Of a DNA stretch of 64,000 bases, positions 20,107 through 28,330 are shown in pieces. The notes beneath the pieces are model-generated. The model was given only the letters and a program-made list of their open reading frames with translations, did no database searches and was not told where the DNA came from. Made by a program: the position numbers and the translations under genes. Source of the stretch: Rubrivivax sp. A210 (lineage in GTDB: Bacteria; Pseudomonadota; Gammaproteobacteria; Burkholderiales; Burkholderiaceae_C); assembly GCF_904426505.1 (NCBI RefSeq), contig NZ_CAJGBN010000005.1:1-64000 (forward strand), in the 5' to 3' direction. The first letter of the stretch is position 1. Every line of letters starts with the position of its first letter.

Positions 20107-20190
20107 AAGTACTTACACCCGGTCTTGCAAGCACTTCAGCGAAAAATATCCTTCAAAATGAAGCACTTGCAGTTAGCACTGAAAGTGCTT
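20107..20190. repeat. Array of AAGYRCTT octamers upstream of mraZ
   Basis: AAGTACTT at 20107-20114, AAGCACTT at 20129-20136 and 20161-20168, and AAGTGCTT at 20183-20190. The last is part of an inverted repeat, AGCACT-gaa-AGTGCT (20175-20189). Four near-identical octamers in 84 bases of AT-rich DNA, between divergent genes, suggest regulator binding sites, but I cannot name the protein. Confidence 0.5.
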
Positions 20191-20255
20191 TGTGAGAAGT
20201 GGGGCCTGCCCGACGCCGCCCCACCCCCCCTGAATCGCGGGCCACGGCGGGCCGC

Positions 20256-20564
20256 ATGATGGACAACGACCCGCTCTGGAAGCTGCGCCACGCGCTGGCC
20301 GGCGTCGGCCTGGCCCTGCTGCTGTCGGTGCCCGCCGCCGCCTTTGCAGGGCGCTGGGTGGGCGATGCACTGGGCACCGGCTATGGCGGCCGCGTTGCCG
20401 TCTATGCCGCGTTGCTGGTCTATCTGGTGGTGGGCGCCGGCGTGCTGTTCGCCAAGGTGGCGCGCCACGAAACGCGCCCGCTCAGCGCCGGCCGCGTCGC
20501 GCTGTGGTTGGCCAGCCTGTGGCTGTGGCCCGTGCTGCTGCTGGCGCGGCGGCGGGCCGGGTAG
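20256..20564 (+). CDS. Small two-helix membrane protein, unknown function
   Basis: 102 residues from ATG ATG at 20256 (20259 is equally possible). Hydrophobic segments lie at about 14-32 (VGLALLLSVPAAAFAG) and 47-65 (VAVYAALLVYLVVGAGVLFA), with a third, weaker one (LWLASLWLWPVLLLA) before a basic RRR C-terminus. No family recognised. It is divergent from the dcw cluster and sits 38 bases before the nasT GTG start, so it may be cotranscribed with nasT. Confidence 0.6.
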   Translation: MMDNDPLWKLRHALAGVGLALLLSVPAAAFAGRWVGDALGTGYGGRVAVYAALLVYLVVGAGVLFAKVARHETRPLSAGRVALWLASLWLWPVLLLARRRAG

Positions 20565-20602
20565 GGGCGCTCCGTCGGCGCGGAACTTGCAGACGCTCCC
20601 CC

Positions 20603-21223
20603 GTGGACACCCCCTCGCCCGCCCCCGCCTCGCAAGCACCGCTGCGCGTCCTGCTCATCGACGACGGCGCCCACCGCAGCACAGCGATCCGCGACGAGCT
20701 GGCGCGGCTGGGCCACCTTGTGGTGGGCGTGGTCGACCAGGCGCTGCTGATCCATGACTGCGTGCTGCGCCTGCAGCCCGACGTGGTGATCGTCGACGCC
20801 GAATCACCAGGGCGCGACACGCTGGAGAACCTGGCCACGCTGTCATCGCACAACCCGCGCCCGGTGGTGGTGTTCACCGAGGACGCCAGCGCCGAGCCCA
20901 TGCAGCAGGCGCTCAAGGCCGGCGTCAGTGCCTACGTCATCGCCGGCCTGGCGCCGCAGCGCCTGATGCCGGTGCTGCAGGTGGCCATCGCCCGCTTCGA
21001 GCAGGAGCGCGGCCTGCGCGAGCAACTCGACGCGGCCCAGACCCAGCTCGCCGACCGCAAGCTGATCGAGCGCGCCAAAGGCATCCTGATGGACGAGATC
21101 GGCCTGTCCGAGGAGCAGGCCTATCGCCATCTGCGCAAGCTGGCGATGGACCGCGGCCAGCGTCTGGCGCAGGCGGCCGAACGCATCGTCGACGCCCGCG
21201 ACCTGCTGCGGCCCGCTGGCTGA
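20603..21223 (+). CDS. nasT: ANTAR-domain antiterminator, NasT type
   Basis: 206 residues from GTG at 20603. The N-terminal receiver-like domain (VLLIDDG; VVIVDAESPG) lacks the usual conserved Lys (AYVIAG replaces the TKP position), typical of NasT pseudo-receivers. A coiled-coil linker (about 120-140) follows, then an ANTAR RNA-binding domain with LIERAKGILMDEIGLSEEQA and YRHLRKLAM. Such proteins bind paired hexaloop hairpins in leaders of nitrate-assimilation operons and prevent termination. A matching leader lies immediately downstream. The usual partner sensor NasS is not next to it. Confidence 0.88.
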   Translation: MDTPSPAPASQAPLRVLLIDDGAHRSTAIRDELARLGHLVVGVVDQALLIHDCVLRLQPDVVIVDAESPGRDTLENLATLSSHNPRPVVVFTEDASAEPMQQALKAGVSAYVIAGLAPQRLMPVLQVAIARFEQERGLREQLDAAQTQLADRKLIERAKGILMDEIGLSEEQAYRHLRKLAMDRGQRLAQAAERIVDARDLLRPAG

Positions 21224-21238
21224 GCCTGCACGCCGTCA

Positions 21239-21253
21239 TGGTGCAGCGCACCA
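21239..21253. promoter_or_regulatory. TGGTGC-AGC-GCACCA palindrome, candidate activator site
   Basis: A perfect inverted repeat about 95 bases upstream of the sigma-54 promoter, with another TGGTGCA at 21289-21295. Sigma-54 promoters need an upstream activator. The half-site resembles part of the NtrC consensus, but the spacing is not the classical one, so the assignment is tentative. Confidence 0.35.
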
Positions 21254-21346
21254 CGACGAAGCAGACCGAGACCACCCCGGCGCCCTGCTGGTGCAGTCAC
21301 GGGGCTTGATGCGGCCCAAAGACCACCCTTTGACCCTTCCAAGTCC

Positions 21347-21363
21347 TGGCACGCCGCGTGCAT
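21347..21363 (+). promoter_or_regulatory. Sigma-54 (RpoN) promoter of the nitrate assimilation operon
   Basis: TGGCAC-GCCGC-GTGCAT matches the -24/-12 consensus with correct GG-to-GC spacing. Transcription should begin near 21373, just before the ANTAR hairpin. It indicates nitrogen-limitation control through RpoN and, by analogy, NtrC. Confidence 0.8.
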
Positions 21364-21375
21364 TGGACAAGGCAA

Positions 21376-21403
21376 GGCCCGCGCACAACGGCGTGTGAGG
21401 GCC
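21376..21403 (+). promoter_or_regulatory. ANTAR target hairpin P1 in the nrtA leader
   Basis: GGCCC (21376-21380) pairs with GGGCC (21399-21403). After a single G-A mismatch, CGCAC pairs with GTGTG around the hexaloop AACGGC (21387-21392). A at loop position 1 and G at position 4 are the hallmarks of ANTAR-bound hairpins. Confidence 0.75.
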
Positions 21404-21417
21404 ACTTGGATTCGGGC

Positions 21418-21485
21418 AATGGCGTCCGACCGTCACCCCCGCCTCAGGGCTGGGTTGGCAGTCGCGACGCCATTTTCTTTTTGTC
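21418..21485 (+). terminator. Leader terminator upstream of nrtA (attenuator)
   Basis: The 5' arm 21418-21430 (AATGGCGTCCGAC) pairs with 21461-21474 (GTCG, one bulged C, GACGCCATT), followed by a T-rich run from 21473 (TTTTCTTTTTG). It lies just ahead of the nrtA Shine-Dalgarno. Together with P1 and P2 it forms a nitrate-controlled termination switch acted on by NasT. Confidence 0.8.
21420..21435 (+). promoter_or_regulatory. Candidate ANTAR hairpin P2 / antiterminator
   Basis: TGGCG pairs with CGTCA around the hexaloop TCCGAC. Loop position 4 is G, but position 1 is T rather than A. It shares bases 21420-21426 with the 5' arm of the downstream terminator, so the two folds exclude each other, as in known ANTAR leaders. 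Confidence 0.55.
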
Positions 21486-21501
21486 TTGTCGGGAGTGAAG
21501 C

Positions 21502-22761
21502 ATGAACGAACGCGAGGGTCTGATGAGTGAAGAGCGCAGGCAATTCATCAAGGGGTCGGCCGCCTTGGCCGTGGGTGCGGGGTCGGCCGTGAGCACCGGC
21601 GCCTGGGCTGCGGGCTCGGATGCACCCGAAAAGAAAGAGGTGCGAATTGGCTTCATTCCACTCACCGACTGCGCCAGCGTGGTGATGGCCTCGGTGCTGA
21701 AGTTCGACGAGAAGTACGGCATCAAGATCATCCCGACCAAGGAAGCCTCCTGGGCCGGCGTGCGCGACAAGCTGGTCAATGGCGAGCTCGACATGGCCCA
21801 TGTGCTGTGGGGCCTGATCTACGGCGTCCACATGGGCGTGGGCGGGCCGAAGAAGGACATGGCCATCCTGATGAACCTCAATCGCAATGGCCAGGCCATC
21901 ACGCTGAGCAAGAAGCTCGCTGACAAGGGCGCGGTCGACGGCGCCAGCCTGGCCAAGCTGATGGCCAGCGAGAAGCGCGAATACACCTTTGCCCAGACCT
22001 TTCCCACCGGCACCCACGCGATGTGGCTGTACTACTGGATGGCCAGCGTGGGCATCAACCCGGTCAAGGACGCCAAGGTCATCACCGTGCCGCCGCCGCA
22101 GATGGTGGCCAATATGCGCGTCGGCAACATGGACGGCTACTGCGTCGGCGAGCCCTGGAACCACCGCGCCATCATCGACGGCATCGGCGTCACCGCCACC
22201 ACCACGCAGGACATCTGGCGCGACCACCCCGAGAAGGCGCTGGGCACGACGGGCGATTTCGCGAAGAAGTACCCCAACACCTGCCGCGCGGTGATTGCCG
22301 CGGTGCTGGAAGCCAGCCGCTGGATCGACGCCGGCCTGCAGAACAAGAACAAGATGGCCGAGACCATCGCCGAGAAATCCTGGGTCAACACCAGCGCCGA
22401 CGCCATCAACCAGCGCATCCTGGGCCGCTACCAGAACGGCCTGGGCAAGACCTGGGACGACCCCCACCACATGAAGTTCTTCGACGACGGCGCGGTGAAC
22501 TTCCCCTACCTCAGCGACGGCATGTGGTTCCTCACCCAGCACAAGCGCTGGGGCCTGCTCAAGGACCACCCCGACTACCTGGCGGTGGCCAAGTCCATCA
22601 ACCAGACCGAGCTCTACAAGCAAGGCGCCGCCGCCGCCAAGGTGAGCCTGCCCAAGAGTGAGCTGCGCAGCAGCAAGCTGGTCGACGGCGTGGTCTGGGA
22701 CGGCAAGGACCCGGCCAAGTACGCCGACGGCTTCAAGGTCCGCGCCGCCGCCGCGGCCTGA
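21502..22761 (+). CDS. nrtA: Nitrate ABC transporter substrate-binding protein
   Basis: 419 residues of the NrtA/NasF/CmpA family. A twin-arginine signal (ERRQFIKGSAALAVGAG) near the N-terminus predicts Tat export. The body has family segments such as RIGFIPLTDCA, WHLWGLIYG-like AHVLWGLIYGVHMG, and QTFPTGTHAMWLYYW. GGGAG at 21491-21495 supports the ATG at 21502 over the ATG at 21523. It binds nitrate (or nitrite) in the periplasm for NrtB and the ATPase. Because NasS sensors belong to the same family, a sensory side role is conceivable, but the export signal argues for transport. Confidence 0.92.
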   Translation: MNEREGLMSEERRQFIKGSAALAVGAGSAVSTGAWAAGSDAPEKKEVRIGFIPLTDCASVVMASVLKFDEKYGIKIIPTKEASWAGVRDKLVNGELDMAHVLWGLIYGVHMGVGGPKKDMAILMNLNRNGQAITLSKKLADKGAVDGASLAKLMASEKREYTFAQTFPTGTHAMWLYYWMASVGINPVKDAKVITVPPPQMVANMRVGNMDGYCVGEPWNHRAIIDGIGVTATTTQDIWRDHPEKALGTTGDFAKKYPNTCRAVIAAVLEASRWIDAGLQNKNKMAETIAEKSWVNTSADAINQRILGRYQNGLGKTWDDPHHMKFFDDGAVNFPYLSDGMWFLTQHKRWGLLKDHPDYLAVAKSINQTELYKQGAAAAKVSLPKSELRSSKLVDGVVWDGKDPAKYADGFKVRAAAAA

Positions 22762-22785
22762 GCCCCGAGCACAAGGAGCATCGCC

Positions 22786-23685
22786 ATGGTCAGTGCCGTC
22801 TTCCACTCCCCGCTCGAGGCCACGCCGGCCGCACCGGCCGCACCGGCCAAGCGCGGCGAAGCCGCCGCGGCGCCGGCTGCGGTGCCCACCGCCCCGGCCC
22901 GCGTGCGCGATCCCATCGATTGGCGCGGCCCGCTGGCCCGCGTACTGCCGCCGCTGGCCGGCATGGCCTTGCTGGTCGGCATCTGGGCCCTGCTGACGAT
23001 GAAGGGCGGCCCCTTCCCGACCCCGGCCGCGACCTTCGACGCCGCCGTCAAGCTCTTCGCCGACCCCTTCTACAGCAAGGGCCCCAATGACCAGGGCATA
23101 GGCTGGAACATCCTGTTCTCGCTCGAGCGCGTGGGCCTGGGCTTCGGCCTAGCGGCGCTGGTGGGCATTCCGCTGGGCTTCCTGATCGGCCGCTTCGCCC
23201 TGCTCAACCGCATGGTGTCGCCGCTGATCAGCCTGCTCAAGCCGGTGTCGCCGCTGGCCTGGCTGCCGATCGGCCTGCTGGTCTTCAAGTCGGCCAACCC
23301 GGCGGCCATCTGGACCATCTTCATCTGCTCGATCTGGCCCATGGTCATCAACACCGCGGTCGGCGTGCAGCGTGTGCCCGAGGACTACCTGAACGTGGCG
23401 CGCGTGCTCAAGCTCAGCGAATGGAAGATCGCCACGCGCATCCTGCTGCCCTCGGTGATGCCCTATCTGCTGACCGGCGTGCGCCTGAGCGTCGGCACGG
23501 CCTGGCTGGTCATCGTCGCGGCCGAGATGCTGACCGGCGGCGTCGGCATCGGCTTCTGGGTCTGGGACGAGTGGAACAACCTCAACGTCGCCCACATCAT
23601 CGTCGCCATCTTCGTCATCGGCATCGTCGGGCTGCTGCTCGAATGGGCGTTGATGGCGGTGGCCAAACGCTTCGAATACAACTGA
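22786..23685 (+). CDS. nrtB: Nitrate ABC transporter permease
   Basis: 299 residues with a 45-residue Ala/Pro-rich cytoplasmic N-terminus, unusually long, then about six membrane segments. The permease EAA-like loop is present (VPEDYLNVARVLKLSEWK, about 205-222). Family-specific GGVGIGFWVWDEWNNLN near the C-terminus matches NrtB/SsuC-type permeases. A clean AAGGAG-type site precedes the ATG. Confidence 0.93.
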   Translation: MVSAVFHSPLEATPAAPAAPAKRGEAAAAPAAVPTAPARVRDPIDWRGPLARVLPPLAGMALLVGIWALLTMKGGPFPTPAATFDAAVKLFADPFYSKGPNDQGIGWNILFSLERVGLGFGLAALVGIPLGFLIGRFALLNRMVSPLISLLKPVSPLAWLPIGLLVFKSANPAAIWTIFICSIWPMVINTAVGVQRVPEDYLNVARVLKLSEWKIATRILLPSVMPYLLTGVRLSVGTAWLVIVAAEMLTGGVGIGFWVWDEWNNLNVAHIIVAIFVIGIVGLLLEWALMAVAKRFEYN

Positions 23686-23699
23686 AGGAGCAGGCCATC

Positions 23700-24518
23700 A
23701 TGGGCAAAACCGGCAAGACCACCAGGCCGATGCTGCAGATCGCCGATGTCGGCATGAGCTTCGCCACCAGGCGGGGGCCCTTCGTGGCACTGCGCGACAT
23801 CTCGCTGGACGTGCAGCGCGGCGAGTTCGTGACGCTGATCGGCCACTCGGGCTGTGGCAAGTCGACCCTTCTCAACCTGGTGGCCGGCCTGACCACACCC
23901 ACCCAGGGCGTGCTGCTGCTTGACGACCGCGAACTCGAAGGCCCGGGGCCCGACCGCGGCGTCGTGTTCCAGAACCATTCGCTGCTGCCCTGGCTGAGCT
24001 GCCTGGACAACGTGCTGCTGGCGGTGGAGCGCGTCTTCGGCGAGAAGGAGAGCAAGGCCCAGTGCCGCGCCCGCGCCCAGGCCGCACTGGAACTGGTGAG
24101 CATGGCCCACGCCGCCGCCAAGCGCCCGCACGAGATCTCGGGTGGCATGAAGCAGCGCGTGGGCATTGCCCGCGCGCTGGCGATGGAGCCCAAGATGCTG
24201 CTGATGGACGAGCCCTTCGGCGCGCTGGATGCGCTCACGCGAGCGCGGCTGCAGGACGAACTGACCAAGATCGTGGCCAGCACCGGCGCCACCGTGATGA
24301 TGGTCACCCATGACGTGGACGAGGCGGTGCTGTTGTCCGACCGCATCGTGATGATGACCAACGGCCCCGCCGCCACCATCGGCGAGGTGCTGCGGGTGGA
24401 CCTGCCGCGGCCGCGCAACCGCGTCGAGCTGGTCGAGGACCGTGCCTACGTGCAATACCGCAAGGAGGTGATCGACTTCCTCTACATGCGCCACAGCCAC
24501 GTCGAGAGGGCCGCCTGA
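23700..24518 (+). CDS. nasD: Nitrate ABC transporter ATP-binding protein
   Basis: 272 residues from ATG at 23700, after the GAAGGAG site at 23684. It is an NrtD/NasD-type ATPase with Walker A GHSGCGKST (about 46-54), signature EISGGMKQRVGIARAL, Walker B MLLMDEPFGALD and the switch His in VTHDVDEA. It lacks the C-terminal substrate-binding-like domain of cyanobacterial NrtC. The stop overlaps the next ATG (TGATG). Confidence 0.94.
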   Translation: MGKTGKTTRPMLQIADVGMSFATRRGPFVALRDISLDVQRGEFVTLIGHSGCGKSTLLNLVAGLTTPTQGVLLLDDRELEGPGPDRGVVFQNHSLLPWLSCLDNVLLAVERVFGEKESKAQCRARAQAALELVSMAHAAAKRPHEISGGMKQRVGIARALAMEPKMLLMDEPFGALDALTRARLQDELTKIVASTGATVMMVTHDVDEAVLLSDRIVMMTNGPAATIGEVLRVDLPRPRNRVELVEDRAYVQYRKEVIDFLYMRHSHVERAA

Positions 24519-25435
24519 TGCAGCCCGCCGACACCTTCATCCGCGTTGTCGAGGTCTGGGAACCCGAGGCCGAAGGCTCGCTGCTGGTGCTGGGCGGCGG
24601 CCACTATGGCAGCGCCCGCCACTTCGGCGCCCTCAGCCACCACATGTGCTTCGGCCGCGGCGAGGGCCTGCCGGGCCAGGCCTGGGAGACTGGCCGGCCC
24701 ATCGTGCTCGAAAGCCTGGAGGGCTCGGTCTTCCGCCGCACCCAGGCGGCCCAGGCCGAGGGCCTGAGCTGCGCCATCGCCCTGCCCCTGTTCGACGGCG
24801 AAAGGCTCAAGGCGGTGGTGCTGATCTTCTGCGGCAGCAGCAGCCGCGACGTGGCCGGCGCCATCGAGCTGTGGCGCAACGACCCGGCCGAATCGCGCGA
24901 TCTCACGCTGGACGGCGGCCACTATGGCCAGACCGCCGAGGCCTTCGAGTTCATCTCGCGCCGCACCGCCTTCCGCAAGGGCACGGGCCTGCCCGGCCTG
25001 GCCTGGGAGAGCGGCCTGCCGGTCTTCATGCCCGACCTCGGCAAGGGCGGCCGCTTCCTGCGCGCCGACAGCGCTCAGAAGGTGGGCATCAACCGCGGCT
25101 TTGCCCTGCCCTGCAGCGCCGCCGACGGCTGCCACTATGTGATGGCCTTTCTCTCGGCCCTGGCCACGCCCATCGTGCGCCGCTTCGAGACCTGGCTGCC
25201 CGATGAGGCCGGCAGCTACCTGCTGCGCCGCGAAGGCTTCTGCGAGACCGCGGGCGCGCTGGACAGCGGGCATTTCGACGAGCGCGTGGCCAGCGGCAGC
25301 GGCGCCCTGGGCCAGGCCCTGGCCAGCGGCGTGCCGCGCATCGGCGAGTCCCCGGTGGCCGGCCTGCAGACGCTGATCGCCTTGCCGGTGCTGCGCGCCG
25401 GCCGCGTGGCGGCCGTCGTCGCCTGGTATTTCTGA
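24518..25435 (+). CDS. Three-repeat GAF-like protein of the nitrate operon
   Basis: 305 residues, no signal or membrane segment, so cytoplasmic. Three related units are visible: GEGLPGQAWETGRPIV...LPLFDG (about 47-105), GTGLPGLAWESGLPVF...ALPC (about 160-215) and a weaker GSGALGQALASGVPRI...IALPV (about 265-300). Each resembles the ligand-facing half of a GAF domain. Placement between the transporter and nirB, with a one-base overlap to the ATPase gene, ties it to nitrate metabolism. It may sense a small molecule or redox state; no output domain is present. Whether it takes the part of the missing NasS is speculation. Confidence 0.7.
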   Translation: MQPADTFIRVVEVWEPEAEGSLLVLGGGHYGSARHFGALSHHMCFGRGEGLPGQAWETGRPIVLESLEGSVFRRTQAAQAEGLSCAIALPLFDGERLKAVVLIFCGSSSRDVAGAIELWRNDPAESRDLTLDGGHYGQTAEAFEFISRRTAFRKGTGLPGLAWESGLPVFMPDLGKGGRFLRADSAQKVGINRGFALPCSAADGCHYVMAFLSALATPIVRRFETWLPDEAGSYLLRREGFCETAGALDSGHFDERVASGSGALGQALASGVPRIGESPVAGLQTLIALPVLRAGRVAAVVAWYF

Positions 25436-25479
25436 ACCCGCGTCGCAGCCCTCTGCACAAGAGGACACGAGAGGACTCC

Positions 25480-27936
25480 ATGAAGAAGATGAAACTGGTG
25501 CTCATCGGCAATGGCATGGCCGGCGTGCGCACGCTGGAAGAGCTGCTGAAGATCGCCCCCGATCTCTACGAGATCACGGTGTTCGGCGCCGAGCCCCACC
25601 CCAACTACAACCGCATCCTGCTCTCGCCGGTGCTGGCTGGCGAGCAGACGCTGGACGAGATCGTGCTCAACCCCTTGAGCTGGTATGCCGAACACGGCAT
25701 CACGCTGCACGCCGGCAAGACGGTGGAGCGCATCGACCGCGTCAAGCGCATCGTGTACGCGGCCGACGGCACCCAGGCGCCCTATGACCGCCTGCTGCTG
25801 GCCACCGGCTCCAGCCCCTTCATCCTGCCGGTGCCGGGCAAGGACTTGCAGGGCGTGCTGGCCTACCGCGATATCGCCGACACCCAGGCCATGATCGATG
25901 CGGCCGCCAAGTACAAGCACGCCGTCGTCATCGGCGGCGGCCTGCTGGGCCTGGAGGCCGCCAACGGCCTGATGCGGCGCGGCATGCAGGTCACCGTGGT
26001 CCACATCATGCCGTGGCTGATGGAGCGCCAGCTCGACGACACCGCCGGCAAGCTGCTGCAGAAATCGCTGGAAGAGCGCGGCATCCGCTTCATGATGGGC
26101 GCGCAGACCGAGGCCCTGATCCCCGACGACAAGGGACGGGTGATGGCGGTGCGCTTCAAGGATGGCCAGGAAATCCCGGCCGACCTGGTGGTGATGGCCG
26201 CCGGCATACGCCCCAACACCACCCTGGCCGAGGCGACCGGCCTGCACTGCAACCGCGGCGTCGTCGTCAACGACACGATGCAGACGATCACCGACCCGCG
26301 CATCTATTCGGTGGGCGAGTGCGCCGCCCACCGCGGCATCGCCTACGGCCTGGTGGCGCCGCTGTTCGAGCAGGGCAAGGTCTGCGCCACCCACCTGGCG
26401 CAGTTCGGCATCGGCCGCTACACCGGCAGCCAGACCAGCACCAAGCTCAAGGTCACCGGCATCGACCTCTTCTCGGCCGGCAATTTCACCGGCGGCGAGG
26501 GGTTCGAGGAGATCGTGATGAGCGACGCCGTCGGCGGCGTCTACAAGAAGCTCGTGATCAAGGACGACAAGCTGGTCGGCGCCTGCCTCTACGGCGACAC
26601 GGTGGACGGCAGCTGGTACTTCAAGCTGCTGCGCGACGGCCGCCGCGTCGCCGACATCCGCGACAAGCTGATGTTCGGCGAAAGCAATATCGGCGACCTC
26701 GGCCACCAGGGCCACAGCAAGGCCGCGGCCATGGCCGACAGCGACGAGGTCTGCGGCTGCAATGGCGTCAGCAAGGGCAGCATCTGCAAGGCCATACGCG
26801 AGAAGGGCCTCTTTACGCTGGACGAGGTGCGCAAGCACACCAAGGCCAGCGCCTCCTGCGGCTCGTGCACCGGCCTGGTGGAGCAGCTGCTGATGTTCAC
26901 GGCCGGCGGCGACTACAGCGCCACGCCCAAGACCAAGGCCCTATGCGGATGCACCGATCTTGGCCACCAGGCGGTGCGCGAGGCCATCCGCGAGCGCCAT
27001 CTGCTGAGCATTGCAGATGTACACCGCACGCTGGACTGGCGCACGCCCGACGGCTGCGCCAGCTGCCGCCCGGCGATCAACTACTACCTGCTCAGCAGCT
27101 GGCCCAAGGAGGCCCAGGACGATCCGCAGAGCCGCTACATCAACGAGCGCAGCCACGCCAACATCCAGAAGGACGGCAGCTACAGCGTGATCCCGCGCAT
27201 GTGGGGCGGCGAGACCAGCGCCAGCGAGCTGCGCCGCATCGCCGACGCGGTGGACAAGTACAAGATCCCCACCGTCAAGGTCACCGGCGGCCAGCGCATC
27301 GACCTGCTCGGCGTGAAGAAGGAAGACCTGCCCGGCGTGTGGAAGGACATCGGCATGCCCAGCGGCCACGCCTATGCCAAGGCGCTGCGCACGGTGAAGA
27401 CCTGCGTCGGCAGCGAGTGGTGCCGCTTCGGCACGCAAGACAGCACGCAGATGGGCAAGGATCTCGAACGCGCGCTGTGGCGCATGTATGCGCCGCACAA
27501 GGTCAAGCTGGCGGTGAGCGGCTGCCCGCGCAACTGCGCCGAGGCCGGCATCAAGGACGTGGGCGTGATCGGCGTGGACTCCGGCTGGGAGATCCACATC
27601 GGCGGCAACGGCGGCATCAAGACCGAGGTGGCGCACTTCCTCGTCAAGCTCAAGACCCCCGCCGAGGTGCTGGAGTACAGCGGCGCCTTCCTGCAGCTCT
27701 ACCGCGAGGAAGGCTGGTACCTCGAACGCACGGTGCACTACATCAACCGCGTCGGCCTGGACACGGTCAAGAAGCGCATCCTCGACGACGAACAGGGCCG
27801 GCGCGCGCTGTGGGAGAAGTTGCAGTTCAGCCTCGACGGTGAGCCCGACCCCTGGTTCGATTTCGAGCAGGCGCGCGTCGACCTGAGCCAGTTCGAGCCG
27901 GTGGCGGCGCCGAGCAACGTGAAGGAGATCGCATGA
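25480..27936 (+). CDS. nirB: NADH-dependent assimilatory nitrite reductase, large subunit NirB
   Basis: 818 residues, usual length. It reduces nitrite to ammonium with NADH. The N-terminal FAD/NADH oxidoreductase fold begins LVLIGNGMAGVRTLEEL, with a second nucleotide-binding GGGLLGLEAANGL. Two [2Fe-2S] BFD-type segments follow: CGCNGVSKGSICKAI...CGSC and CGCTDLGHQAV...CASC. The C-terminal siroheme/[4Fe-4S] part has the four ligands in CVGSEWC and CPRNC. It overlaps nirD by four bases. Confidence 0.97.
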   Translation: MKKMKLVLIGNGMAGVRTLEELLKIAPDLYEITVFGAEPHPNYNRILLSPVLAGEQTLDEIVLNPLSWYAEHGITLHAGKTVERIDRVKRIVYAADGTQAPYDRLLLATGSSPFILPVPGKDLQGVLAYRDIADTQAMIDAAAKYKHAVVIGGGLLGLEAANGLMRRGMQVTVVHIMPWLMERQLDDTAGKLLQKSLEERGIRFMMGAQTEALIPDDKGRVMAVRFKDGQEIPADLVVMAAGIRPNTTLAEATGLHCNRGVVVNDTMQTITDPRIYSVGECAAHRGIAYGLVAPLFEQGKVCATHLAQFGIGRYTGSQTSTKLKVTGIDLFSAGNFTGGEGFEEIVMSDAVGGVYKKLVIKDDKLVGACLYGDTVDGSWYFKLLRDGRRVADIRDKLMFGESNIGDLGHQGHSKAAAMADSDEVCGCNGVSKGSICKAIREKGLFTLDEVRKHTKASASCGSCTGLVEQLLMFTAGGDYSATPKTKALCGCTDLGHQAVREAIRERHLLSIADVHRTLDWRTPDGCASCRPAINYYLLSSWPKEAQDDPQSRYINERSHANIQKDGSYSVIPRMWGGETSASELRRIADAVDKYKIPTVKVTGGQRIDLLGVKKEDLPGVWKDIGMPSGHAYAKALRTVKTCVGSEWCRFGTQDSTQMGKDLERALWRMYAPHKVKLAVSGCPRNCAEAGIKDVGVIGVDSGWEIHIGGNGGIKTEVAHFLVKLKTPAEVLEYSGAFLQLYREEGWYLERTVHYINRVGLDTVKKRILDDEQGRRALWEKLQFSLDGEPDPWFDFEQARVDLSQFEPVAAPSNVKEIA

Positions 27937-28313
27937 AGGACTGGACCGCCGTCTGCTCGCTCGATGAGCTGCCGCGCCTGGGTGCGCGCCGCGTCGCCCG
28001 CGCCCGGGGCATGCCGGTGGCGCTGTTCCGCACCGGCGACGACCGCGTCTTTGCGCTGCTTGACCGCTGCCCGCACAAGGGCGGGCCGCTCAGCCAGGGC
28101 ATCGTCTACGGCGACGGCGTGGCCTGCCCGCTGCACAACCAGACCATCAGCCTGGCCGACGGCCACGCCCGCGCCCCCGATGAAGGGTGTACGCCAACCT
28201 TCGCCTGCAAGCTCGAGGACGGCCGCGTCTGGCTCGATGCCGAGGAATTGGCCGCCAAGGCGCTGGACCTGCAGGCGCCGGTCGCCGGCCCCTGCGCCAA
28301 GGCCCAGGCCTGA
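27933..28313 (+). CDS. nirD: Nitrite reductase small subunit NirD
   Basis: 126 residues with a Rieske fold. The ligand pairs appear as CPHKGGP (about 45-51) and CPLHNQ (about 65-70). Unlike many NirD proteins that have lost ligands, both Cys-His pairs are present, so a [2Fe-2S] cluster is likely. The start overlaps the nirB stop (ATGA). It partners NirB in the cytoplasm. Confidence 0.93.
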   Translation: MKDWTAVCSLDELPRLGARRVARARGMPVALFRTGDDRVFALLDRCPHKGGPLSQGIVYGDGVACPLHNQTISLADGHARAPDEGCTPTFACKLEDGRVWLDAEELAAKALDLQAPVAGPCAKAQA

Positions 28314-28330
28314 GGGCCGCTGAGCGAGCC

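Noticed and set aside
23421..23699. In-frame upstream extension of the nitrate ATPase gene
   Set aside because: The extension overlaps nrtB and has no ATPase similarity. The ATG at 23700 has a proper ribosome binding site.
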